A DNA stretch of 64,000 bases from Marinobacterium mangrovicola (GTDB lineage Bacteria > Pseudomonadota > Gammaproteobacteria > Pseudomonadales > Balneatricaceae): positions 124,001 through 188,000 of the forward strand of contig NZ_SMFU01000007.1 in assembly GCF_004339595.1 (NCBI RefSeq), written 5' to 3'. How positions within the stretch are numbered: position 1 is the stretch's first letter; each line of letters opens with the position of its first letter. Shown here in pieces: positions 35,044 to 43,452 of the stretch. The position numbers were made by a program, and so were the translations under genes. A model generated the notes under the pieces. That model searched no databases, was not told where the DNA came from, and worked only from the letters and a program-made list of their open reading frames with translations.

Positions 35044-35681
35044 CCGGTAACGGGCGCCGCTGGGCGCCGAGCTGGTGGTGTTCCGCGTTGGCGTTGAGGC
35101 TTGCCGGCGCGACGCCTGAGCGCATCAGTGTGCGCCACCCGCCCAGTGGTAAAGCGCTGGATGGCCTGGTGATCGGCGGCGGCAACGATATCGCCCCGGA
35201 GCATTACCAGGGTGATATCGACGCCAAGGTGAAGTTGGATCCGGAGCGCGATGAGTTGGAGATTCAGTGGATAAACCGTGCCATCGACACCGGTATCCCG
35301 CTGCTGGGTATCTGTCGCGGTGCGCAGCTGATCAACGTGGTGCTGGGCGGCAATCTGCATCAGGACATTCGCCCCCTGCGCAAGCGTACCTACAACCGCC
35401 CTGGGCTGTTACCCACCAAGCAGGTGAAAGTGGAAGAGAGTTCGGTGCTGGCCGAACTCTGCGGTAAGCTGCAGCTGCGGGTGAACAGCTTGCATCATCA
35501 GGCGATTCGCGACACCGGCGAGGGGTTAGAGGTGGTCGGCAGGGATCTGGACCAGATCACCCAGGCGGTGGAGCATATCAACGGTCAGCCGATTATCGGT
35601 GTGCAGTGGCACCCGGAATATCTGTTTTACCTGCCATCCCAGTTTGCGCTGTTTCGCTGGCTGGTTTCCCGTATGCGTTAA
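35016..35681 (+). CDS. Gamma-glutamyl-gamma-aminobutyrate hydrolase family (C26) protein
   Basis: A 221-residue class-I amidotransferase-like hydrolase. The nucleophile elbow is GICRGAQLINV (Cys), and the triad His/Glu is in GVQWHPEY. IGGGNDIAPEHYQGD is the PuuD-like substrate region. It should cleave gamma-glutamyl linkages. It starts inside the amidoligase gene (28-base overlap), so the two are coexpressed, making one enzyme that forms and one that cuts an amide bond. Confidence 0.92.
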   Translation: MAARPRVGVTGNGRRWAPSWWCSALALRLAGATPERISVRHPPSGKALDGLVIGGGNDIAPEHYQGDIDAKVKLDPERDELEIQWINRAIDTGIPLLGICRGAQLINVVLGGNLHQDIRPLRKRTYNRPGLLPTKQVKVEESSVLAELCGKLQLRVNSLHHQAIRDTGEGLEVVGRDLDQITQAVEHINGQPIIGVQWHPEYLFYLPSQFALFRWLVSRMR

Positions 35682-35721
35682 ATCAACGCGAATCAATCTT
35701 ACCAAGGAATAAGGAGTTTCC

Positions 35722-36330
35722 GTGATATCGATGCTGCGAAGTCTGGTGTTGGGTCTGGCGGTTTTCGTGCTGGCTGGATGCAGTGATGAAAAGCTCAGTC
35801 CCCTGGGCGATTACGCCCGTATCCTTGCTTTTGGTGACAGCCTCACGGCAGGTTATGGCGTTTCCAGTGAGCAGAGTTACCCCAGCGTATTGGCCGAGTT
35901 AAGCGGTCGTGAGGTGATCAATGCCGGAATCTCGGGGGAGGAAACTTCCGAGGGTGTCAGCCGTTTGGCGACGCTGCTTGAGCGTGAGAGCCCTGAGCTG
36001 CTGATCCTGTTCGAGGGCGGTAACGACATTCTTCGCAATCGTAACCTCGCGCAGACCAAGTCCAACCTGGCGCAGATGATTGAGCAGGCCAGGGCGGCTG
36101 ATATACAGGTGATGTTGGTCGGAGTACCGCAGAAAAGCCTGTTTTCCAGCGCGGCGCCGTTCTATGCCGAACTGGCCGAAGAGTACGATCTTGCCTACCT
36201 GGAGGGCACGGTTGCAGAGCTGCTGAGGGAGCCCGCCTACAAGTCGGATCAGGTGCACTTCAACGCCGAGGGCTACAGGCGTCTGGCGCAGGCGATTCAT
36301 GATCATCTGCAGCAGGAAGGTGCTCTCTGA
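35722..36330 (+). CDS. tesA: SGNH/GDSL arylesterase-lysophospholipase lipoprotein (TesA-like)
   Basis: A 202-residue SGNH hydrolase. Block I is AFGDSLTAGYG (nucleophile Ser), block III is GGNDILRN, and block V is DQVHFNAEGYRRLA (Asp and His). It differs from secreted TesA by having a lipobox (VLAGC), so it is a lipid-anchored form. The start is GTG 35722 with AAGGAG six bases before. It acts on acyl esters or thioesters in the periplasm. Confidence 0.92.
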   Translation: MISMLRSLVLGLAVFVLAGCSDEKLSPLGDYARILAFGDSLTAGYGVSSEQSYPSVLAELSGREVINAGISGEETSEGVSRLATLLERESPELLILFEGGNDILRNRNLAQTKSNLAQMIEQARAADIQVMLVGVPQKSLFSSAAPFYAELAEEYDLAYLEGTVAELLREPAYKSDQVHFNAEGYRRLAQAIHDHLQQEGAL

Positions 36331-36344
36331 TCGGTTAGAGGATG

Positions 36345-36393
36345 TAAAAAACGGGCAATATCGAAGGACTCTGGTCGTTTCGATATTGCCCGT
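36345..36393 (-). terminator. Rho-independent terminator of the DUF1989/putP operon
   Basis: ACGGGCAATATCGAA (36351-36365) pairs perfectly with TTCGATATTGCCCGT (36379-36393), a 15-base stem with a 13-base loop. The A-run before it (GTAAAAAA) becomes a U tract on the minus strand, so it ends the DUF1989/putP transcript. No T-run follows on the plus strand. Confidence 0.9.
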
Positions 36394-36448
36394 GAAGGTG
36401 CTCAGTTCAAACTGTGCTCATCAAACCGCCGAAAATGGCGGGGCTGGA

Positions 36449-37318
36449 CTAGCAGCAGCCCTGTTTTTTGATCGCGGCCCAATCCACATTTGGGTTCTGG
36501 CGACCGTGGCGGCCTTTGTACGGAGCGTATTCCGGCGACTTCCAGTTGCTCAGAAGCTCAGGGTTCACCTTGTAGATCTCGACGCCCAGCGGGTTGCAGG
36601 TCTGCAGCGGGTCCTGGGCGTTTTCACCCCAAAGGTCCACGGACAGATCGCCGCCCGGGCAGCAGGACATGGCGCAAAGCAGGTCGATCTCGGCGAAGAA
36701 CTCCAGATAATCCCCTTTGTCCGCCGGGCAGGCTTTCATGAAGTACTGGTCGTCGTCGTTCAGGCCTGTGCACTGGAAGATGTTCAGTACGTCGTGCACA
36801 TCAAACTCGGTCAGACCGTAGGGCTCCACGGCACGCACCAGGTTGGAGTGGCAGTGGAAGTCGAAGTCTTCGCCGGTGAGCAGGCGGTTGACGTAAGGAT
36901 CGCAGCGGGTGCCGAGCAGGTCATGTACGCGGCCACCTTCGGCATCGACACCGTAATCCGCCAGGGTGTCGTCAATGATGGTTGCCATCGGACGCAGATA
37001 GGGCAGGTTTGACCAGAGACGGTCGTAGGTGCTGACGTGGGCACGTTGCAGCTGACGGGTACGGGACGCCCACATCCGCTCGCGCGGGTTATGCAGGCTC
37101 CACATATTGAAGTCGCCGACCTGGGGGCCATCGTTGATTTTTACTCGGAAAACGTGGCCGGCCGGCACTACCCACGCCAGGCCGTCACGCATCGGCACGG
37201 TGTGGGTTTCCACCAGTTCTCGCTCGGTGTTAGCGGCGGTCAGGCTGTCGTAGAAGCCCTTATCCACGTCCAGGACTGACCCTTTGGTTGCCTGGTAAGC
37301 TGCAGAAACATTAGACAT
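36449..37318 (-). CDS. DUF1989 (urea-carboxylase-associated type) protein
   Basis: A 289-residue protein of the DUF1989 family: GDFNMWSLHNPRERMW, HDLLGTRCDPYVNR, FQCTGLNDDDQYF and LCAMSCCPGGD. Conserved Cys and His suggest a metal or redox site. It ends in an unusual C-terminal Cys-Cys. Members are found with urea carboxylase or amino-acid use genes, with no settled activity. Here it follows a PutP-type symporter gene by 24 bases on the same strand, so it probably acts on the transported compound. Confidence 0.87.
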   Translation of the reverse strand: MSNVSAAYQATKGSVLDVDKGFYDSLTAANTERELVETHTVPMRDGLAWVVPAGHVFRVKINDGPQVGDFNMWSLHNPRERMWASRTRQLQRAHVSTYDRLWSNLPYLRPMATIIDDTLADYGVDAEGGRVHDLLGTRCDPYVNRLLTGEDFDFHCHSNLVRAVEPYGLTEFDVHDVLNIFQCTGLNDDDQYFMKACPADKGDYLEFFAEIDLLCAMSCCPGGDLSVDLWGENAQDPLQTCNPLGVEIYKVNPELLSNWKSPEYAPYKGRHGRQNPNVDWAAIKKQGCC

Positions 37319-37342
37319 ATTAATAATCTCCAGTGAAAAGGA

Positions 37343-38821
37343 TCAGCTTTTTACGGCGCCCGGTTGGTTGTAATCGGTCATCAGACCATCGAACTTGCGG
37401 GCTGCACGTGAGCTATCGGTAAGCTTGCTGACGATAACGACAGCAATGAAAGAGAGAACGAAGCCGGGTACCACTTCGAAAATATCGAAGATGCCAGCGG
37501 GGCCGCCGCTCAGAGGTTTCCAGATCGCCACGGTGGCTGCACCGACGATCAGGCCGGCAAAGGCGCCGTTACGGCTCATCCCACGCCAGAACAGGGAGAG
37601 CAGAATCACCGGGCCGAACGCTGCACCGAATCCACCCCAGGCGTAGGAGACCAGGTCCAGAATGCTGCTCTCCCGGTCCATGCCCATCACGGCGGCCAGC
37701 AGGGCAACGGCTGCCACGCTGATGCGGCTCAGCCAGACCAGCTCTTTCTGGCTGGCGTCGGGGCGGATCAGGCCGCGGTAGATATCTTCAGAGATGGCGG
37801 AGGAGCAGACCAGCAGCTGGGAGTCGATGGTGCTCATGATGGCAGCCAGCACGCCGGCCAGAACAAAGCCTGCGACCCAGGGGTTGAGCATGGTGTTGGC
37901 CAGCAGGATAAAGACGCGCTCGCCATCTTCCATGGAACCGCCGTACCAGTAGTAGCCCACGGCGCCGACGGCGACCGCAGATGCCATGGTGATGGTGGAC
38001 CAGATCATGGCGATGCGGCGGGAGATCTTCACATCTTCGCGGCGGCGTACCGCCATAAAGCGCACGACCACGTGGGGCTGGCCGCAGTAGCCGATCGCCC
38101 AGCCTGCCAGAGAGACCATACCCAGGAAGGTCATACCCTCGGTCCAGCCCGGCAGATCGGGGACAGTTACGTCAGCAGCGGCGCCGGTCTCGCCATTCAT
38201 CAGGGCGTACAGAGTCATGGCGGCGACGATCAGCAGTGACGCTGCCATCATCAGGCCCTGGATCAGATCGGTCCAGGATGCCGCAGAAAATCCGCCGAGA
38301 AAGGTATAGGCCACGATAATGGCGCCGCCGACCCAAAGGGCTACCGAGTAGTCCAGCTCAAACAGGCTTTCGAACAGGGTAGCGCCACCGACCAGGCCTG
38401 CGGATACGTAGAAGGTGAAGAACACCAGCATCACGATAGAGGAGACCGTGCGCAGCACCCGCTGTTTATCGTCGAAGCGCGCTTCCAGGTAATCCGGTAC
38501 GGTCAGGGCGTTACCGGCCTTTTCGGTAAAGACGCGCAGACGCTCGGCGATCAGGGTCCAGTTGAGGTAGACACCGACCAGGGTCCAGACGGCGATCCAT
38601 GCCTGGGCGTAGCCTTCGGCGAAAATGGCGCCCGGCAGGCCCATCAGAGCCCAGCCGCTCAGGTCCGATGCGCCTGCACTCAGCGCAGCAACCGCAGGGG
38701 GCAGGCTGCGACCACCCAAAACATAGTCGGAGAGGTCGTTGGTCTTGCGGTAAAAGTAGAAGCCGATCCCCAGCATCATTAGCAGGTAGATCGCGAAAGA
38801 GATGATGACAGATGTACTCAT
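37343..38821 (-). CDS. putP: Sodium/proline-type symporter
   Basis: A 492-residue SSS-family transporter with about 13 membrane segments. PutP signatures are visible: SAGASDLSGWALMGLPG, AEGYAQAWIAVW and IGYCGQPHVVVRFMA. It takes up substrate with Na+ across the inner membrane. Proline is the best guess from similarity; no PutA is in the window. It is cotranscribed with the DUF1989 gene and divergent from a LysR gene at 38999, whose product probably controls it. Confidence 0.92.
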   Translation of the reverse strand: MSTSVIISFAIYLLMMLGIGFYFYRKTNDLSDYVLGGRSLPPAVAALSAGASDLSGWALMGLPGAIFAEGYAQAWIAVWTLVGVYLNWTLIAERLRVFTEKAGNALTVPDYLEARFDDKQRVLRTVSSIVMLVFFTFYVSAGLVGGATLFESLFELDYSVALWVGGAIIVAYTFLGGFSAASWTDLIQGLMMAASLLIVAAMTLYALMNGETGAAADVTVPDLPGWTEGMTFLGMVSLAGWAIGYCGQPHVVVRFMAVRRREDVKISRRIAMIWSTITMASAVAVGAVGYYWYGGSMEDGERVFILLANTMLNPWVAGFVLAGVLAAIMSTIDSQLLVCSSAISEDIYRGLIRPDASQKELVWLSRISVAAVALLAAVMGMDRESSILDLVSYAWGGFGAAFGPVILLSLFWRGMSRNGAFAGLIVGAATVAIWKPLSGGPAGIFDIFEVVPGFVLSFIAVVIVSKLTDSSRAARKFDGLMTDYNQPGAVKS

Positions 38822-38880
38822 GGCTGAGCTTCCAGATTGGTTTTTGTACTTAACACCAGGGGCAGCTGGAGTGAGGCGCT

Positions 38881-38896
38881 TATCAACTTATTGATA
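38881..38896. promoter_or_regulatory. Inverted repeat in the putP/LysR intergenic region
   Basis: TATCAA-CTTA-TTGATA, a perfect 6-base inverted repeat with a 4-base spacer, 60 bases before putP and 102 before the LysR gene. The half-site order is the reverse of an Fnr box, so it is not one. It is a possible LysR-regulator site. Confidence 0.35.
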
Positions 38897-38998
38897 GCGT
38901 CTTCATACGTTTTATTTTTTAGGGGCTGGTAAACTATCCTTAACAAAAAGTAATGAATACTGATTAATGTTGATACGACACTTTACTTTGAGTCATAT

Positions 38999-39886
38999 AT
39001 GGCGCGTCCTAGCTTTTCATCACTGAAGACATTCGAGGTAGTCGCCCGGCTGGGCAGCCTGCGTGCGGCCGGCGAGGTGCTGCATATTACCCAATCGGCG
39101 GTCAGCCACCAGATCCGGCGGCTTGAAAGCAGCCTGCAGGTAAAGCTGATGGAGAAGAATGGCCGGGGTATCCGGCTGACCTCCAGTGGCGAGCAGCTGG
39201 CGTACCGCCTTTCTGAGGGCTTCGCGTTGATCGATGAGGCGGTGGACAGCATTACCCTGCGCAAGGATATGGAACAGCTGAGGATCGTCTGCCTGCCTTC
39301 GATCGCGGTGCGCTGGCTGATTCCGCGGCTGAACCGTTTCCGCAGCCGCTATCCCGACTATGCGATCAGCATCGAATATATCGACGTTTCCCGCGATGAG
39401 GTGCCTCCGGATATCGATATCCAGATCACCTGGTTTGATGGCCCACCCCGATCGCGCTTCGACCGGAAGTTGATCTGTGAAGGTGTCACCCTGCCGGTGG
39501 CCAGCCCGCTTTATCTGCAGACGGTGGCGGCGATCGAGCAGCCTCGCGATCTGCTGCGGCTGGATCTGTTGCACGATGAAACTTCCGATTCCTGGCGCAG
39601 CTGGTTTCAGAGTGTGGGATTGAATCCTGGGCATCTGGAGCGGGGAATGTTTTATCAGGACTTTAACCTGTTAAGCTCTGCTGCTATCGCAGGGCAGGGG
39701 ATAGCACTTTGCCCGCCGCGTCTGATCGAGACCGAGCTGGCGAATGGCACCCTGGAGGTGCTGTTTGATACGCCCTCTAACACCTCGCGGGCGTACTGGC
39801 TGTTTACGCATCCGAACCCACGCGCTGCCGTGCAGCGGTTTATGGATTGGGTACTGGAGGAGGCGGAACAGCCACCGCAGATTTAG
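38999..39886 (+). CDS. LysR-family regulator, GcvA-like
   Basis: A 295-residue LTTR of the GcvA/AmpR subgroup. The N-terminal HTH has SLRAAGEVLHITQSAVSHQIRRLE, with a later KNGRGIRLTSSGEQL wing. The effector domain follows from about residue 90. Start ATG 38999 has no strong RBS. It is divergent from the putP-DUF1989 operon, which it likely regulates in response to the transported substrate. Confidence 0.93.
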   Translation: MARPSFSSLKTFEVVARLGSLRAAGEVLHITQSAVSHQIRRLESSLQVKLMEKNGRGIRLTSSGEQLAYRLSEGFALIDEAVDSITLRKDMEQLRIVCLPSIAVRWLIPRLNRFRSRYPDYAISIEYIDVSRDEVPPDIDIQITWFDGPPRSRFDRKLICEGVTLPVASPLYLQTVAAIEQPRDLLRLDLLHDETSDSWRSWFQSVGLNPGHLERGMFYQDFNLLSSAAIAGQGIALCPPRLIETELANGTLEVLFDTPSNTSRAYWLFTHPNPRAAVQRFMDWVLEEAEQPPQI

Positions 39887-39996
39887 AGAAACAAGTTAAT
39901 CGCAACAATTAAGCACTGGCCCGGCTGGCTTGGAGCACTCGGCCTTGCCTGCTCGGACTATGCAATAACGAATCATCCAATAATAAGGAGTTAATC

Positions 39997-40440
39997 ATGA
40001 GCTGGACCGTGTACCTGTCAGGCGAGATTCATACCGACTGGCGTGAACAGATTATCGAAGGCTGTAAAGCGAAGAACCTGCCGATCAGTTTCACATCGGC
40101 GGTCACCAATCACGATGCCAGCGATGCCGCGGGCGATGGGCTGGGTGAGGAGAGCAGCAATTTTTGGCGTGATCACAAGTCGGCCAAGGTTAATGCGATC
40201 CGCACCAAGACGCAGATCGAAAAGTGCGATCTGGCGATTGTACGCTTTGGTGACAAGTACAAGCAGTGGAATGCGGCGTTTGACGCCGGTTTCTGCGCTG
40301 CGCTGGGCAAGCCCTATATCACGCTGCACAGTGCAGACATTATTCATCCGCTGAAAGAGGTGGATGCGGCCGCATTGGCCTGGGCACAGACGCCGCAGCA
40401 GGTGATCGAAGTGCTTGAATACGTCGTCAGCGCCCAGTAA
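39997..40440 (+). CDS. ytoQ: YtoQ-family protein
   Basis: A 147-residue protein matching the YtoQ family throughout: WTVYLSGEIHTDWREQI, TSAVTNHDASDAAGDGLG and AIRTKTQIEKCDLAIVRFGD. It has a nucleoside-2-deoxyribosyltransferase-like fold in family annotations, but no proven activity. AATAAGGAG precedes ATG 39997. It is followed by a convergent small gene, with a weak CCCGGC/GCCGGG hairpin between them. Confidence 0.9.
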   Translation: MSWTVYLSGEIHTDWREQIIEGCKAKNLPISFTSAVTNHDASDAAGDGLGEESSNFWRDHKSAKVNAIRTKTQIEKCDLAIVRFGDKYKQWNAAFDAGFCAALGKPYITLHSADIIHPLKEVDAAALAWAQTPQQVIEVLEYVVSAQ

Positions 40441-40491
40441 GGGATGCCTCACCCGGCGGGAGAGAGTGTGCCGGGCAAGACAAAAGCGGCG

Positions 40492-40686
40492 TTACTGCGT
40501 AATGCAGTCGGGGCAGTAGCTGACCTGGGGATAGAACATCTTCACGTCATAGTGCGCTGCCTTGGGGTTGGAGTAGGAACCGATGTAACGCAGCTCCGCT
40601 TTCTCCGGCATATGTGAACACTGGGATTCATGGATCTGGTTGCCGGCTTCTTTCTGGGCTTCAAGGTGCAGATAGTACTTGGCCAT
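40492..40686 (-). CDS. Small conserved-looking protein with Cys pairs
   Basis: A 64-residue soluble protein. Cys and His occur in ESQCSHMPEKA and the C-terminal SYCPDCITQ; the CPDC could bind metal or be redox active. A central ELRYIGSYSNPKAAH stretch looks conserved in character, but I do not recognise the family. AGGAG and AAGG lie upstream of ATG 40686. Its upstream region is 439 bases long, holds two Fnr/Anr-type boxes and a stable hairpin, and no other gene reads from it, so it is a candidate anaerobically induced gene. Confidence 0.7.
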   Translation of the reverse strand: MAKYYLHLEAQKEAGNQIHESQCSHMPEKAELRYIGSYSNPKAAHYDVKMFYPQVSYCPDCITQ

Positions 40687-40785
40687 AACCTTTACTCCTG
40701 ACTGTTCGCTAATCACTGATTGTTTTGTGCTGAATTCCTGTCCCGACTTCGATCAAAAGCATGAAACCAGTCGAGGGCATGACAG

Positions 40786-40812
40786 GGGTACGGAGCCCGC
40801 CACTCCGTACCC
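40786..40812. other. Stable stem-loop in the long intergenic leader
   Basis: GGGTACGGAG (40786-40795) pairs perfectly with CTCCGTACCC (40803-40812) around a 7-base loop. It lies about 100 bases upstream of the 64-residue protein's start, on the side its mRNA leader would cover. No T-run follows on either strand, so it is not an obvious terminator. A second weaker pairing (GTCC/GGAC) lies around 40825-40837. Confidence 0.6.
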
Positions 40813-40936
40813 GTCCCGTCTGAGTCCGCAAGGGGGACCAGGCGTCTCAGGCGGCGCTGTCATGTTGATTCTCTTATCGCAAGTCCTGTACCAGCCTGGC
40901 TGTCAATAGAGCGCGTTTGACTCACATCAGTGTTTA

Positions 40937-40950
40937 TTGATCAAAATCAA
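40937..40950. promoter_or_regulatory. Fnr/Anr box, perfect match
   Basis: TTGAT-CAAA-ATCAA is identical to the Fnr/Anr consensus TTGATnnnnATCAA. It lies 250 bases upstream of the 64-residue gene (minus strand). A -10-like TCTATT on the minus strand (40910-40905) is at roughly the spacing for an Fnr-activated promoter. It suggests oxygen-limited expression. Confidence 0.8.
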
Positions 40951-41053
40951 TAAATTGCAGCAGGCGCTCCGGGGTATCCAAGCTTTGAGGCGCAGAGAGG
41001 CTCGAGCCTGATGTCGTGAAAGCTTCAGGCTGGAAGCAACAAATGTTGTTTTA

Positions 41054-41067
41054 TTGACATGGATCAA
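41054..41067. promoter_or_regulatory. Second Fnr/Anr-like box
   Basis: TTGAC-ATGG-ATCAA matches the Fnr/Anr consensus at 9 of 10 fixed positions. It is 117 bases from the perfect box. No plus-strand gene starts after it, and the convergent gene ends at 41126, so its target is unclear. Confidence 0.5.
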
Positions 41068-41125
41068 TATCTGGGGCGGCTGTGGCGGGCAAAGCGCCTG
41101 CCACAGTCGTAAGGGGAGGGGCTGT

Positions 41126-41629
41126 TTAGTCTTTGCTTGGGCGCTCGGAATCTTTTTTCGGCTCGCTGGATTCGCTGCTTTCCTGAGCGACTTCCTGTAC
41201 CGCTTCGGCCTGCGGTTTAGCCTTGTCCTGCGCTTTCTCGTTGGCTTGCGGCTCGTCGTCTACCTGCGACTCGAGCGCTGCCGGCTCGGCTGTTGTTCCG
41301 GTATCGGATTCGGTCGGCTGGCCGCACTCTTCAGCGATGTAACGGTTGATATATTCCTGGCCACGGCGACTGGTGTTGGTGAGCCAGAGAATAGCGAGCA
41401 CGCCGAAAGCGAGTGCAAAGACAGCGTATTCGCGGAACACCAGCGCCAGAATCACGATGATAGGAATGACCACCATGAGACCGGTTTTACTGCGCTTGGC
41501 CAGATTGTCGCGCAGTTCGCCGGCTTTTTGCGCATCGGTCATGCCCGCCTTGAGGAGAGCCTGTTTCAGTGACTCATATTCTCGTTCGCGGCGTCGGGCC
41601 ATGCGGCCGAAGGGATCATTCAGTTTCAT
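41126..41629 (-). CDS. Membrane protein with acidic Gln/Glu-rich tail
   Basis: A 167-residue protein. It has a basic N-terminal part (RMARRREREYESLK), a hydrophobic region at about 49-83 (GLMVVIPIIVILALVF and YAVFALAFGVLAILWL, two spans or a hairpin), then a long acidic, Gln/Glu/Ser-rich tail (about 105-167) that should be disordered. ATG 41629 is preferred over the TTG three codons earlier. No family is recognised. It lies alone, convergent with nothing and divergent from the MFS gene. Confidence 0.7.
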   Translation of the reverse strand: MKLNDPFGRMARRREREYESLKQALLKAGMTDAQKAGELRDNLAKRSKTGLMVVIPIIVILALVFREYAVFALAFGVLAILWLTNTSRRGQEYINRYIAEECGQPTESDTGTTAEPAALESQVDDEPQANEKAQDKAKPQAEAVQEVAQESSESSEPKKDSERPSKD

Positions 41630-41816
41630 AAATAGCAACTCTGTTATGCGGCAGTGTAATTATGGGGTCGGATATTACCGGCGAATCCAGTGTTTGTCCG
41701 CTATTTGGCCCAAAATCTGGTGCGAGTCCAGCCGTTCGTATGGCAGGGCGTGACTTTAATAGCGGTTAATTCTTTACCATAATGGTCGGCTTTTTTCCGC
41801 CATCAGGGAGACAACG

Positions 41817-43031
41817 ATGACCCCCAGCGATAACCAGACCGCTTACTCTAGCCGCGCGGTGCTGCTGATTCAAATTGCACTGGCTATGGGAGGTTTCGGT
41901 ATCGGCACCGGGGAGTTTGCGATCATGGGACTGATGCCCAATGTGGCGGAAGGGCTCTCGATCACCGAACAGCAGGTAGGCCATGTGATCAGCGCCTATG
42001 CGCTGGGCGTTGTCGTGGGTGCACCGCTGCTGGCGATTGTCGGCGCGCTACTGTTCCGGCGCCATCTGCTGATCCTGCTGATGTTTGTCTTCGCGCTGGG
42101 TAACTTTGCCAGCGCCATGGCACCGGACTATCACAGCCTGCTGCTGTACCGCTTTCTGGCGGGGCTGCCGCACGGGGCTTACTTTGGCGTTGCCTGCCTG
42201 GTAGCGGCTTCGCTGGTACCGCCAAATCAGCGCGCCAAGGCGGTGAGCCGGGTGCTGATGGGCCTGACCATCGCCATGCTGCTGGGTAACCCACTGGCCA
42301 CCTGGCTGGGACAGTCGATGGACTGGCGCTACGCCTTTGGCTTCGTTGGCGTGATTGCATTGTTGACCGTCGTACTGGTGACCCTATTCCTGCCGCTGAA
42401 TCGTAACGAGCCACGCAGCAACCCGGTGCGGGAACTGCGCGCCTTCAACCAACCGAAGGTCTGGCTGTCGCTGGCGATCAGCTCGGTGGGCTTTGCCGGT
42501 ATGTTCTGCGTGTTCAGCTACCTGGCGCCGACACTGCTGGAAGTGACCGAAGTCTCCAAGGTCTGGATCCCGGTGGCGCTGGCGGCCTTTGGTGCCGGCG
42601 GCATCGTAGGCAATATCGCTGGCGGTTGGCTGTTTGACCGGCTGCAGTTCAAGGCGGTGGGCTGGCTGCTGCTCTGGAGTACCGGCATCCTGCTGCTGTT
42701 TCCGCTGGCGACCCAGAATATCTACACCATGCTGCTGGCGGCCTTCGCGGTTGGCACCATGATATCGCTGTCTCCCGCGCTGCAGACGCACCTGATGGAT
42801 GTGGCCGCTGAAGCGCAGACCTTGGCCGCAGCCACCAACCACTCCGCTTTCAACCTGGCCAATGCCCTCGGCCCCTGGCTCGGCGGTATGGCGATCTCGG
42901 CGGGTCTTGGCTGGAGCAGCACCGGCCTGGTCGGCGCCGCCACAGCGCTTACAGGGTTCGCTGTCTTTGTGATCGCCTACCGTCACCACAAGCTGGTTCC
43001 CGCGATGGCGGAAGTAGAGGCGCAACGCTGA
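41817..43031 (+). CDS. MFS transporter, AraJ/DHA1-like efflux permease
   Basis: A 404-residue protein with 12 membrane segments. The first segment carries the typical GTGEFAIMGLMPNVAEG of the sugar-efflux/drug DHA1 group (AraJ, PbuE), and the loop between helices 2 and 3 has GALLFRRH. It exports a small molecule in exchange for protons; the substrate is unknown. GGGAGACAACG precedes ATG 41817. Confidence 0.93.
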   Translation: MTPSDNQTAYSSRAVLLIQIALAMGGFGIGTGEFAIMGLMPNVAEGLSITEQQVGHVISAYALGVVVGAPLLAIVGALLFRRHLLILLMFVFALGNFASAMAPDYHSLLLYRFLAGLPHGAYFGVACLVAASLVPPNQRAKAVSRVLMGLTIAMLLGNPLATWLGQSMDWRYAFGFVGVIALLTVVLVTLFLPLNRNEPRSNPVRELRAFNQPKVWLSLAISSVGFAGMFCVFSYLAPTLLEVTEVSKVWIPVALAAFGAGGIVGNIAGGWLFDRLQFKAVGWLLLWSTGILLLFPLATQNIYTMLLAAFAVGTMISLSPALQTHLMDVAAEAQTLAAATNHSAFNLANALGPWLGGMAISAGLGWSSTGLVGAATALTGFAVFVIAYRHHKLVPAMAEVEAQR

Positions 43032-43101
43032 AGAAGCTGTTAGCGTCTATCCTGACCTTAAGAGTGTAGGTAACAGTCTTTATGAGTCTTGGAGTGACGC
43101 G

Positions 43102-43335
43102 ATGAAGAAGCTTAAGAACGAGAAGGAACTGGTCCGCAAGGCAATTGAAGAGGGCGTGAAATACGGAGAGGAGCGGGGTGCCGTGGAGTTCGAGCCTGGC
43201 GACTCTGCCGATCTGAAGATTGAGTATATCTACCGGCTGCTGGTTCACGACAAGGTGATTCAGCCGATGCCGGAGGAGCAGGTATCACAGCAAACCATGC
43301 GCCACCGATTGGCGCTTTGGGCATCTCACTTGTAG
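43102..43335 (+). CDS. Small hypothetical protein
   Basis: A 77-residue charged, helical protein (ELVRKAIEEGVKYGEERG, IEYIYRLLVHDKVIQPM). TTGGAGTGACGCG before ATG 43102 supplies a Shine-Dalgarno, and a terminator follows about 17 bases after the stop, so it looks like a real single-gene unit. No family recognised. Confidence 0.65.
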   Translation: MKKLKNEKELVRKAIEEGVKYGEERGAVEFEPGDSADLKIEYIYRLLVHDKVIQPMPEEQVSQQTMRHRLALWASHL

Positions 43336-43352
43336 CCTTGTCGCGAGCATAG

Positions 43353-43379
43353 AGCCTCTGTTATCACAGGGGCTTTTTT
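43353..43379 (+). terminator. Rho-independent terminator after the 77-residue gene
   Basis: AGCCTCTG (43353-43360) pairs with CAGGGGCT (43367-43374), one G-T wobble, loop 6, followed by TTTTTT. It ends the small gene and separates it from the SRA-HNH gene. Confidence 0.88.
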
Positions 43380-43452
43380 GTGGTTAATTAACAGCTAGCA
43401 TGCAGCTTCCAATAATCAACTCATCTGCTCGCACAGAGCTAAGTAAGGTGGC

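Noticed and set aside
38881-38896. Fnr box upstream of putP
   Set aside because: The half-sites TATCAA and TTGATA are in the reverse order to the Fnr consensus, so it is listed only as an inverted repeat.
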